The notes beneath the pieces are model-generated. The model saw nothing but the letters and a program-made list of their open reading frames with translations, did no database searches and was not told the origin of the DNA. This document shows, piece by piece, positions 44,934 to 54,568 of a stretch of DNA of 64,000 nt. The number at the start of each line of letters is the position of its first letter. Within the stretch, counting starts at the first letter, position 1. The stretch is from Hesseltinella vesiculosa. Taxonomy: Eukaryota; Mucoromycota; Mucoromycetes; Mucorales; Cunninghamellaceae. Made by a program: the position numbers and the translations under genes. The stretch covers positions 372,001-436,000 of the forward strand of contig MCGT01000016.1 of the NCBI GenBank assembly GCA_002104935.1, written 5' to 3'.

Positions 44934-46360
44934 ATGTGCCGTTTGCTTGTTTACAAAGGCAAGCAGTCAATCTTGCTGGGTCACTTGATTACCTACCCTA
45001 GCCATTCGATTGTGAAGTAAGCCATAAAAAAAATACAAGCGAACAGCAAACTCACCAGGCTTGTTTTTGCAGTCAATCATTTGACTCCAAGCTGCGATTG
45101 GATCATCGACGGCCGCTCAATGGTAAGGAAGAAAAGGGGAAATAGACAGGAGACTCAAACGCTAATGGCTGTCTTGTTGAATGGATCAGGTGATGGGTTT
45201 GGTGTAGGCTGGTACGACAGCGACTATGCCAAAGACGACGAAAAAAAGACACCGTGCATCTTCACTTCTGTGACACCGGCGTGGAACAATACGAACCTCG
45301 TGCGCTTGGCCGACAAAATCAAGAGCCCTCTGGTGTTTGCGCATGTTCGCGCAAGCACGTCAGGTGCTGTGAACGAAGCCAACTGTCATCCTTGGAAGTA
45401 AGGACGCCCAAACAAGACTTCTTTTTAACTCACGAGGCATGTTCTTTTTCTAGTTATGGAAAAATCATGTGGATGCACAACGGTGGCATTGCTCAATTTG
45501 AAAAGGTACAGAAAAAACGTCATGGCCTGGTATTTGGCGGAAGCAAATGGGAAGGACGATAAATCACGGTGACTCATTTTTTTTTTTTTTTTCTTGCAGA
45601 TGAAACGCAAGCTGCTATCTCACCTACCCGAAAATCTGTTCTTGTTTGTGCAAGGCAACACAGATTCAGAATGGGCCTTTGCGCTGTTTCTTAGCTTTGT
45701 AAGACTTGGCTCAGCAAATAAGGGCCTGCTGCTCACCCACTTTTTTAACAGCTTCCAAATATCGATGCTGATCGGTTTGACCAAACCCAGCTGAAAGAAG
45801 CCATGGTGAAAACAATTGCACAATTGAACGCTTGGGCCGAGGAATTGGATATCACAGAGGTAAGGGATGCACGTTGAAAAAAGGAGGCGGCTCACTGGTT
45901 TTTTGTCCAGCCATCCTTGCTGAATTTTGCTGTGACTGATGGCGAAAGTGTGGTGTGTGTACGATATATCAGCAGCAAGACCGAGGAAGCTGCGTCGTTA
46001 TACTTTTCATCGGGAACACGGTTTGAATGCTATCGACCAGGCCATTACCGAATGATCAAGGCTGATCGACGAGAAGACATGGTTGTGATTGCCAGTGGTA
46101 AAGTTTTGTGGCACCCACGATGAAAAAGGAGGGGAAAGCTCATTTTTTTTATATATAAATTACATGTAGAGCCCCTCACGTTTGAAAAGGCCGATTGGCT
46201 CACGATACCCACAAACAACTTGATGGTCATCACTCCCAAATTGAACGTCTTGCTGCAGCCAATCAAGGACAAGTTTTATAACCCTGACCGTGGCTTGGAA
46301 CCTCTCCCTGAAACGACCCAAATACCCGATGCCAGTTTGCGCTTAACCCAGACCGTTTGA
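44934..46360 (+). CDS. DUG3: Class II glutamine amidotransferase Dug3
   Basis: Eight exons (44934-45016, 45073-45122, 45190-45397, 45454-45505, 45600-45698, 45752-45859, 45911-46097, 46170-46360) give 325 aa. The second residue is the catalytic Cys (MCRLLVYKG), exposed once Met1 is removed, as in all class II amidotransferases. Family features follow: SFDSKLRLDHRRPLNGDGFG with GVGWY next, TPAWNNTNLVRLADKIKSPL, FAHVRAST, NCHPW, YGKIMWMHNGGIA and GNTDSEWAFALFL. Dug3 works with the peptidase Dug2 to cleave glutathione in the cytosol of fungi. Confidence 0.95.
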
Positions 46361-46948
46361 ACAGAAAATAAAAAAATGGCATGATCGTGCAACGTTGATA
46401 TCTCCCATGGGCACAGGCAGAAAAATTGGCGTTTTTTCCAAATTTGGCAGTCCTGCCAGGTTGGCGCAGACACGCCATCCGAACTTCATGAAATCTATCA
46501 AGGTAGGAACAAGGTTTTGAACGTCTACAGTGGACATCACCTTTTGAAAATAAAAGAGGTCCATCATTGTTTTTCGTTTCTTTTTTTTTTTTTATTGCCT
46601 CCTTTGCATTAGATATGCCTGCTTTTGTAGCGAAACCCTCCCCCTTTTTCCCAAGCTCCTATTTTCTACCCTTTTTTTTTTTTTTTTGGTCCTTTGACTC
46701 CTTGTGTTCCCTGTGTTCTTTTACAGGTTCAATCATTTCCCACATTTACCGCGTCTCCTTGTTTGTGTCTATCACTCAAACCCCCTTTATTTTCAGTGCG
46801 TACTATTTATTACCCTCTTGCTTGTGTGCCGTTGGTCGTCTCCACTTTTTTTTTCCCTTTACACTCCAGACAAGCTATCCCATTCCTTTCCCTTTTCCTT
46901 TTTTATTATTATTATTACTATTATTATTTTCAGTGGTGGGATCAACCG
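46361..46948. other. Long pyrimidine-rich leader, no gene seen
   Basis: After the DUG3 stop, the plus strand from about 46560 to 46935 is strongly C/T-rich with an (ATT)n patch near 46905-46932. It ends in TTTTCAG 18 bp before the next start codon, so part of it may be a 5'-UTR intron of the mannosyltransferase gene. Confidence 0.5.
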
Positions 46949-48282
46949 ATGACGATGTTGATGGAGAAACAGCATTACCCATATGCCTTGCCAACAAATA
47001 ATTCAACCAGCCCACCGCCGCGCATGAACAAATACCAGCAGTTTTTAAGCCATCGACGATGGCTCTGCGTTGCGCTGACCCTTTTTTTTTTAACATGGAT
47101 TGTGGCATGGGAGTGTGTGCCCAAGTACCTGTCCTCACACCTAACCTCAGTTGCAGCCAGTCATTCGGCAAGACTGGCCCCCAGTGTGACGCAGGCCGAA
47201 CCTGACCATGTCTTGATCTTGACACCGGTGAAGAATGCCGCTCGGTACCTTCCACATTATTTCGAGCTAGTCGACCGCCTTGACTACCCTAAAAACAAGG
47301 TCTCGATTGGCTTCCTTGTGTCCGACACCACTGACAACACCATGAGCCTCTTGCGCCGACAGCAGCGCCGTTGGAAATATCACTACCACAGTTTCGAGGT
47401 CTTTGAAAAGGACTATCACTTCCAGTTGCCCGAGGGCCGGCGTCACGACTTCCATCTACAACCACTCCGGCGCTCCTACATGGCTCGCTCCCGTAACATG
47501 CTGCTCAGCCTGGCGCTTCGGCAAGAACATGAATGGGTGCTTTGGCTCGATGTCGACGTCGTGCGCTATTCCACATCCATCCTGCGTGATCTGATGTCGG
47601 TCAACGTCGATATTGTGGTACCCAACTGTCTCCGTGTGACTGACGATGGTTCCTTTTGGGGCTACGATAAGAATAATTGGCAAGAAACCGAGGAATCTCT
47701 TGTCATCCAACGTGATCTAGATCCAGTAAGTCGTTGGTCCACTAGAAAAAAAAAACACCGTCAGAATCCCAGCCAATGGCCTCGAATTTGGCGCATCTCC
47801 AGCCTTTTATGCAGGAACTCACTTTTCTCGCCCATTGTCTCATCCTTTCCTTGTTTTTTTTTTTTTTTCATTCTACCTGTGACATAGGATTATGTTCTAC
47901 TAGAAGGCTATAATGAATTCCCTACAGAAAGATATTTAATGGTTGACATGCCAACCCATCATGACCGCTTAAACAAGGTGACCTTGGATGGGGTGGTAAG
48001 GACAAAAAAGGAAAGTGGATGGGGCCACTCATTTTATTGCCCGTAGGGTGCCACGTTTACTTTGGTCAAAGCAAATGTCCACCGCGAAGGAGCCAACTTT
48101 CCGTCCTTTGTTTTAAAACATGAAGTCGAGACCGAAGGTAAAAGAGCCGAGTTCATCAAGTAAAGGCCGGTGGCTGACTGCTTTTTGTTATCTATCTAGG
48201 CTTTGCCAAGATGGCCAAGGCTATGGGCTTTGGCGTTTATGGGCTTCCTTCTTATATTATATACCATGCTAAAAATGATTAA
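46949..48282 (+). CDS. Mnn9/Anp1-family mannosyltransferase
   Basis: Four exons (46949-47725, 47888-47995, 48047-48137, 48200-48282) give 352 aa. It is a type II Golgi membrane protein: short cytosolic tail, anchor WLCVALTLFFLTWIVAW, then the lumenal GT62 domain. Family hallmarks are VLILTPVKNAARYLPHYFEL, IGFLVSDTTDNT, ARSRNMLLSLAL, HEWVLWLDVDVVRY with the metal-binding DxD, NVDIVVPNC, and the C-terminal GFAKMAKAMGFGVYGLPSYI. Relatives in yeast extend the alpha-1,6 mannan backbone on N-glycans. I cannot tell which of Mnn9, Anp1 or Van1 it matches best. A Met 26 codons on (MNKYQQ) could be the true start. Confidence 0.93.
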
Positions 48283-48398
48283 AACGATTGTACTTTTTTC
48301 TCAAATTCAGAAAAAAAAAAAAAACCAGCAAATGGAAATCCCGCTCTTCGTTCCAGCCATATCTTTCCTCCTTTTACCTGTATTAATTTCATTTTGCA

Positions 48399-49974
48399 AT
48401 GGAAGCCGAGAATATTAGAGAAGGTGTCAAAATGATGCAAAGTGGTGACAAGGCGTACGTTGAATATTGATGGCAGCCATAAACTTGCTCACATTAGCCC
48501 TCTTTTACAATTCATAGCGCCAGTAAAGGGTTCTTTCGTCAACCTGATTGGGATTTAGCGGCTGGCTATTACAGTGATGCAGGTAAATCGTTGTTGTATT
48601 TATTTATTTAGCAAAGGAAAGCCATTCACTGTTTATTTTAAATGGCATCTAGCCACGTCGTTCAAAACGGCTCGATCGTTTGAACAAGCCGTGGATGCTT
48701 ACACCAAAGCATCCGAAGCCTACTTCAAGACCTATCAGTAAGCAATGGAGGGAGAGAACGACATAAAAAAAAAGTCAGGGCCATGCTCACACTTTGGCTT
48801 GGCTAGGATGCATCTGGCAGGCATGGCCATGGAGAATGTTGGGTTTATCCTTATCAAAAACTTAAACCGACCCCAGCGCGGGGCCGAGGCTTATAAACAG
48901 GCCAGCAACTTATTCATGGCCGACGGCAAGTTGCCACGAGGTGCAGAGCAGCTGTGCAAGGCTGCCAAGTAAGTATCTCTATTTTTATCCATGACACATT
49001 GTCGGCTGACCTGACATTGAAAAATATCACTAGTGCGATGGAGCCTATCGACGTGAATGCTGCCATTGACTTGTATATTTCAGCCATCGATTTATATGAC
49101 CAGGAGGAACGCTACACGTCATCTTTGGATGTCGTCAAGAAAGCCATCGGCATTGCTGTCAGGAGCCGCAAGTAAGTCCCAGGAAAATGAGATAAGAGCT
49201 GGCTCTTACTGGTTTTTTTTTTTTTTTTTCGTTTTGTCAGATACGCCCGGGGCGTGGAGTTGCTACAGCGACAATTGACCGTCATCGAAATGATAGAACG
49301 ACGCTCCCATACCAACAAGAGCCATTATGCGTCCATGACGAGCCAAGTTGGTCTCAGTATGACCGTACTGTTCTTGGCTATGGATGATGAGGTGGGCGCT
49401 AGCAAGCAATTTAATAACATGTGTGCAAAGTAAGCGAACTACGCCGCAAGCCTCGAAGGAAGACCGCTCACTTTTTTTTTAACCTGGAAGCGATATCCAC
49501 TATTCAGCAAGCCGAGAAGCCATTTTGGCTGAAACCATGTTGAAAGCCTATGACCAAGAGGACCAACAAGCCCTGGCTGACGCCGTGCGCAAGGATGGAT
49601 TTTCCTTTTTGGACAATGAGATCCAGCGCCTTGCTCGTGCTCTTCGAGTGCCGGGTGAAGGTCCTTCGTCACTCCCTCAAGGAGCTCGCCTACCACCCGC
49701 CGCTGCCAACCTGTCGTACGGTTCCTCCAGTGCTGCTGCCACCCCACCACCACCTCCATCCATGGGCTCCGATCGACAACGGCTCTATGGCAACCAACCT
49801 GCATTTGATCAGGGTCTGCCTCATTACGACAGTGCTCCCAGTGCCCCTCTTCCGGAAAAAGGCCAGCCATACCCTTCAGAGCTTCCGTACCATCAACAAG
49901 CCCCGCAAGGATTCCCTGCCCAGCCTCCCCTTCCTTCTCAGCAACATGAAGACGATTTTGATGATTTGCGATAA
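48399..49974 (+). CDS. Gamma-SNAP
   Basis: Seven exons (48399-48454, 48518-48582, 48653-48737, 48807-48968, 49034-49171, 49241-49429, 49491-49974) give 392 aa. SNAPs link NSF/Sec18 to SNARE complexes for disassembly after membrane fusion. The TPR-like helical repeats are clear: DLAAGYYSDAATSFKTARSF across two exons, AVDAYTKASEAYFKTYQ, LNRPQRGAEAYKQASNLF, DVNAAIDLYISAIDLYDQE. The order and the KGFFRQPDWDLAAGYY start favour gamma- over alpha-SNAP. An extra ~110-residue Pro/Gln/Ser-rich tail ends DDFDDLR; animal gamma-SNAP has only a short acidic tail, so this extension is a local feature. Confidence 0.9.
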
Positions 49975-50237
49975 ATGGTGCCCATGACCATTCAATTTCA
50001 AATAAACAGCCGATATGTATTTCGTTTTGTAGCATGAATGATGAAAATAAGCGACATGGAACCGTTGTAATGGGGTCCCCCAAGTCAGCTTGGTTGTCTA
50101 AAACTGAAACCTTGCAGCGTTGAACCCATCCATTTTTTTCTGTCATCCCTTGCATTTCACCCGACTCTTTTTTTTTTTTTTTTTTTTTTTTCGTTTTTTT
50201 TTTCGTTTTCCTTTTTTGTTTGTTCTCCTTCAGAGCC

Positions 50238-50582
50238 ATGTCCAGAAATTCGACGCACATTTCAAGGCAGGATTCGTTTGATCGAGATCCTATTATGAGG
50301 GACGATCATTTTTCACTCCGATTCGGCAATCCGATCCAAGAGATCCACGACGCTGCCAAACCAACCATCACAAGCTTTGAGCCCAGCAAGGATACGCCCG
50401 CTGTGGTCCCCACTATCGCACCCTCGCCCTTGGACCAAGAAGAACAATACCATAACGTCAACAACAGCAATCTCTTGTGTGGCCGTACGCACCATGAAGG
50501 CCCCTATATGACCGACCGCGATGCCTCGAGCTTTGCAGAATTTTACCACAAGGAGGGTCGAGTCAATGAGATTGATCATTGA
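50238..50582 (+). CDS. Unknown 114-aa protein
   Basis: Single ORF from MSRNSTHISRQDSFD to GRVNEIDH. It is hydrophilic, with many Asp, His and Ser and no membrane segment or cysteine cluster (one Cys). A TTCAG acceptor lies just before the start, so an upstream non-coding or coding exon is possible. The context (own promoter with a 24-base T tract, AATAAA at about 50612) looks like a real transcription unit. No family recognised. Confidence 0.45.
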   Translation: MSRNSTHISRQDSFDRDPIMRDDHFSLRFGNPIQEIHDAAKPTITSFEPSKDTPAVVPTIAPSPLDQEEQYHNVNNSNLLCGRTHHEGPYMTDRDASSFAEFYHKEGRVNEIDH

Positions 50583-51185
50583 ATACTGTCATGGTTTTTA
50601 CTTGAGCCGTGAATAAATAGAACCCTCATAAACCACTTTCCAGTCGCGAAATCATTTTAAATGCATGTTTGCCAGCCTTCTGTCCGATCTGCCATCTGAG
50701 AGACTTGTACTGCAAGCCAACGTTTGATCAGTTTTGTTTGACACCTCCTATTCCCCAGCTAAAAAAAAAACAGTAAATGGTCCAATTTCGCCAGTAGATC
50801 CTCAGATGATCAGATCAAAAACCACAGAGCAATGCCATCATAAATCAATCCACCCTAATTTTTGCATACGAGCATAGAAGAATGAGACTTTTCCAGCTAA
50901 AAAAACTTGAAAAATCGGCCATTTTCGCCAGGGGACTGGACCGCCAGGCCTCTGGATCGAACAGAGCATCCCAAAATTTTGATTACCAGTTCAACGTGAA
51001 ATGACCTCGATTAAAATAGCAAGACACTCAGGCATCAGACGGAAGGATGAGAAGGCTGGCGAACATGCACTAAAAATGATTTCGCACGAGCTTTGAATTG
51101 ACTTCTAGCGCAGTGCAGTAAAAAAAAAAAAGTGTCTCGCAAACTGATTTTTATTTTTATTTTTGGAGTTTGGTGGTTATGCAGT
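50583..51185. other. Intergenic, no gene seen
   Basis: Two loosely similar segments, CCAGCTAAAAAAA followed by TTTCGCCAG about 25-30 bp on, occur near 50756 and 50895. They may be a diverged repeat. No ORF of interest. Confidence 0.45.
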
Positions 51186-52403
51186 TCAATGGTGCGACCA
51201 CAGCTGTTGCACGACTTGGTCTGCGTTAGGGGCTTTGGGCTACAAAAAAAAACCAGGTCAGAGGTAGACTCGTGTGGGCACTGCTGTTACTCTTGTAAAA
51301 CGGTGCTGGCGCAGAGATTCTGTATTTTTGGCGGAGTAATACAGAGCAATGGTCAGTTGGGTGCATTGATCGGGCTGGGTCATCCCAAGCAGCGGGATGA
51401 GATGTTGCTGGGCATGCTAAAAGGAAAGAAAGTCAGGTAAATTGGATGGGCTCAAAACGATATTACCGTGACGAGATCCTGGGTTTCTTTGTGAAAAGCA
51501 GATGATGCATCGGCCGTGGTGAGAAATCGATGGAGCGAGCGAGCCATGATTGGAAGGTGTCGGATGATGCTGGTGAGTTTCTAACACGCAATCCAAAAAA
51601 GGTAGGTGCCCGTTTTTTCTTTCTTTGCTGATCCTTACTGTCAAATAGGTTTCTGAGAAAATCAAAGGGTACGAAGGGGACAGCCGTTGGAGCAAGGTAG
51701 CCAAAGCATTTTCCAGGCAATTGGCAATGCGCGGGTCCAATCCACGAATGTCTTGCAACAATGTGTCCTGACGTGGAGAAGCAAAAAAAAAAAAAAGAGT
51801 CAAGGGTAAAGGCAGGTTTAGGGCTGGCAAAGGGTGAACATAGGGGCATGTAAAAAGGATATTATGCGTGTCCATGTTGATTTTGATCCAAAGAGACAAC
51901 AACTGGCCAAAAGGCAGTGCCTGACCAACCATGTATGACAATGGCGTGTTGACAAGCGAATTCTGAATGAAAAATTGGTGGCCTATAGAAATAAAAAGAG
52001 AAAGAGGAGGTAAGAAAGAATGGGACCACATGAGCTGACTTACAGCGATCCACCACGCCACGATGCCTGAAGCCAAAGTCTGTCATCACTTTGAACAGGA
52101 CTGGATCCATAATAGCAGGAGGCACATGATGATCTACGCCATTGACTTTGAAATCACAGTAAGAATGAGTCAAGGACAATGTTAAAGCCTTCATATGAAA
52201 ATGTTTATAATAAAGGATATGTGAATTTCCAAGTTGCCAGCGTGGAGAATGACCTCCATGTCATAGAGATCGAATGGACTGGCGTTGTCTTGGGAAAGTC
52301 GCAAATACTGGATACGTTGGGCACAGTGAATGGTGAGTTGGTGAGAAGGTATAGACTCATCTTGCAGTGATACCACCATGGAGCATTCCCGTTGAACTAT
52401 CAT
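51186..52403 (-). CDS. Unknown 281-aa protein with two AT-AC introns
   Basis: Seven exons (52403-52221, 52158-52044, 51982-51863, 51772-51639, 51580-51467, 51416-51291, 51239-51186) join in phase. Introns 1 and 3 start ATATCCTTT and end AC, the signature of minor-spliceosome AT-AC introns; the other four are GT..AG. The protein starts MIVQRECSMVVSLQDE and ends VVQQLWSHH. It looks soluble and alpha/beta in the first half (DLYDMEVILHAGNLEIH, CDFKVNGVDHHVPP) and helical in the second (LENALATLLQRLSPSYP, LTSIIRHLPIMARSLHRFL). I do not recognise the family. A distant likeness of the N-terminus to Mediator subunit 18 was considered but is too weak. If intron 3 is not spliced, the frame stays open and 30 residues are added. 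Confidence 0.7.
51773..51862 (-). other. Candidate U12-type AT-AC intron (intron 3 of the 281-aa gene)
   Basis: A 90-bp segment begins ATATCCTTT, contains ACCCTTGACTC (one mismatch to the U12 branch consensus), a T14 run, and ends CTTCTCCAC. The branch-to-acceptor distance is about 27 nt, longer than usual. Length is a multiple of three and the frame is open through it, so retention cannot be excluded from sequence alone; the retained residues would include a poly-Phe stretch. Confidence 0.6.
52159..52220 (-). other. U12-type AT-AC intron (intron 1 of the 281-aa gene)
   Basis: On the minus strand this 62-bp intron begins ATATCCTTT, has the branch element GTCCTTGACTC, and ends TTCTTAC. The branch A is 11 nt from the acceptor, the usual U12 spacing. 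No GT..AG pair gives a continuous frame here: unspliced reading stops within 12 codons, and removal joins LEIH to CDFKVNG in phase 0. Confidence 0.85.
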
Positions 52404-52463
52404 CTTGAAAAAGTAATATGGAAAAAAGGAGGAAAAAAAGGCGCAGAATTCATGCCTAAAAAC

Positions 52464-52472
52464 TGATTGGCT
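52464..52472. promoter_or_regulatory. CCAAT box in the divergent promoter of the uS4m gene
   Basis: TGATTGGCT sits between the divergent start codons at 52403 (minus) and 52595 (plus), a shared promoter of 191 bp. Confidence 0.4.
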
Positions 52473-52594
52473 CGTTCAACGGTGTGACTTCAAAAAGACA
52501 GGGCAGCCTTTTTTGGAACTCCCAACTGTTTTTTTTTTATCCCTCTTCTTGATCGTTCACTTTTTTTTTTTTTTTCCCCCTTCACTAAAGCACC

Positions 52595-53327
52595 ATGAAG
52601 AAGCCTATTTATTCATTGACTCGTAAGCTTCCTCGCATGTCGTGGAACAAATACAACCTGTACAACATTGCTCAAAAGGAAATGCCTAATCTCAACAACA
52701 AAACACTGTTCCAGCAAAAGTGGCTGGCGAAACGAGAACTCCGAGCATACCATGGCGATGAGCTGACCGAAAAGCAATTCAAATCCAAATTCTTCAACCC
52801 CAAGCTTCCTACCGTCAATGCTGCATCCCAAACCGTCCCTCATCCTCCCGTCTCTGTCTTGACCTTTGCTGATCTTGAACGCCGGTTGGACTTTGTCGTA
52901 TTCCGATCCAACTTTTGCCCCTCGATCTACGCTGCTCGTCAGCTCGTTGTTCATGGCAAGGTCAAGGTCAATGGCAAAAAGGTAACATTAAAATCAAGGC
53001 TCATGGAAGATGGGTGGACTCATCGCTTTTCTGGTTCTTCAGCTGAACTACCCCTCACACAAGCTTCGCGATGGTGACAAGATCTCGGTCGATCCTCATT
53101 GCATTCCCATGCTCAATGGTGAAAAAGGCACTGAGCTCAACTTCACCTTGAAGCCATACTCTCAGCCATTCCTGTTTGTGCCCGAATATCTCGAAGTTAA
53201 CTACAACACTTGCGAAGCCGTCTTTTTACGGTCTCCAGTCTCACGCCCCGGCCGATCCGAAATCCCCTCGCCCTATCCCCCCGCCATCCACTCTCTTGCC
53301 TACGAATACTATGCCAGAAACAAATAG
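52595..53327 (+). CDS. NAM9: Mitochondrial small-subunit ribosomal protein uS4m
   Basis: Two exons (52595-52981, 53043-53327) give 223 aa. The S4 RNA-binding domain is clear: LERRLDFVVFRSNFCPSIYA, ARQLVVHGKVKVNGKK and LNYPSHKLRDGDKISV across the intron. The surrounding sequence (RKLPRMSWNKYNLYNI, EYLEVNYNTCEAVFLRSP) is typical of fungal mitochondrial Nam9, not of the cytosolic S9. It binds the 5' domain of mitochondrial 15S rRNA. The product is short for fungal Nam9, which often exceeds 300 residues in yeasts. Confidence 0.9.
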
Positions 53328-53418
53328 GCGCATTTTTTTTTTTTTTTTACCCTCTTCACCTTCATCATCCCCCCACCCAATTTTTTTTCAAAAATTAAAG
53401 AAATCATTGTCTAGACAT

Positions 53419-54496
53419 TTATTTTGCAGCTAAAAAGTCGACCCAGTGGCCTATATCCGACGACTTGCCCAGCAACAATGCATCCAAATGACGACCAGGT
53501 GTGGTGACGAGTTGGACCTTAGTATTGCCGCCACTTTCTAGCTTTTCCTTGAACCAAGGTGCATCTTCCAGCAGAACTTGTTGCTCGCCCATATGAAGCA
53601 GGATTCTCAAGGATGAGAATCGGCTCATGTCCGCCGTGTTGTGTAGGTAGGCCAGGGGTTCGTCCTCCTTGTAGCTGTCGTCGCGCAGTCCTGGTGCGTA
53701 GCGAGATTCCATGGCCTCGACATCCTTGTCCGTCAGCCGGTCTTCCGTTAAATTATCTTGCCACGACTTGCCACCTGATTCCATGCCGATGTAGGGTGAC
53801 ACTAGCATCAGGCTGGCTGGCTGTTGTTCGGTGGGTAGATCACGGCGGTACAGAGTGTCTAGAGCAATGGCGGCGCCAGCATCGTCCGCCCCCCACACAA
53901 CCTTTGACCCTGGCACCTGCAACGATTGATGTAGCCATGTTTGAAGTTTGACCAAATCGTCCAACGGCGCAGGATACGGCTTCAAGGCTGCAAACATATA
54001 ACAAAAAGAAAAAGGTGAGCTCGTTCCTCGTTCTAAATCCTTTTGTGTCTACAAGTGATCCTTACCATACTTGGCCATCAGCATGGTACATTTGATATTT
54101 TTCTTTGCGAGCTCATCGATCAATCGTACAAAGGTTGGATAATAAAGACGGCCAAGGTGACTTCGAAAGCCCACGCCTGTCAAAAAAGACAAAAAAAAAA
54201 TTGAGCACAGGAAGACATTATTCAAGCATCATTGAGCTACCTTGGATCCACACGAGTACAATATCAGCCTCGCCTAGTCGATTTATCAGGGTTTGCTCAT
54301 CATCGTTGTGAATGTCGTGGCCCAGCCATGTGCCGAAATCGCTGGTCAACAGCCAAGCGTCATCGACCTTGCCAAAGAAAAATGTCAAGCACCATGCGCA
54401 CAGTTGGACATACCAGTAGCGGGCACTGGTCCATACCCTTTGAAATAAAAACTCAATGGCTCTGTCGCGTAGCGTCATTGAAGTGTGGAAGGCCAA
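53419..54496 (-). CDS. Alpha/beta-hydrolase-like protein with altered nucleophile motif
   Basis: Three exons (54496-54241, 54176-54066, 53987-53419) give 311 aa from MAFHTSMTLRDRAIEF; an internal Met at 54478 is an alternative start. An amphipathic or membrane-associated N-terminus (YWYVQLCAWCLTFFFG) comes first. The fold pattern is that of HSL/arylacetamide-deacetylase-like esterases: VLVWIQG then VGFRSHLGRLYYPTF at the oxyanion loop, ALKPYPAPLDDLVKLQTWL, and SLRILLHMGEQQVLLEDAPWF plus GRHLDALL near the end for the acid/His region. Where GDSAGG is expected the sequence is WGADDAGAAIA, so the Ser nucleophile is replaced by Asp, and the HGGG loop is not conserved. It may be inactive or use other chemistry. 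Confidence 0.75.
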
Positions 54497-54568
54497 GGAA
54501 CAAAAAAAAAAAGAAAAAAAAAAGAAAAAAGAGGTATCAAGTCTAACATTTATTTTTCAAGACCAACT

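Noticed and set aside
49439..50260. 273-codon minus ORF
   Set aside because: Antisense to the last exon of the gamma-SNAP gene and a T-rich leader.
51417..52403. Mediator subunit 18 identity for the 281-aa protein
   Set aside because: Only a vague likeness of the N-terminus; the C-terminal half does not follow the Med18 pattern.
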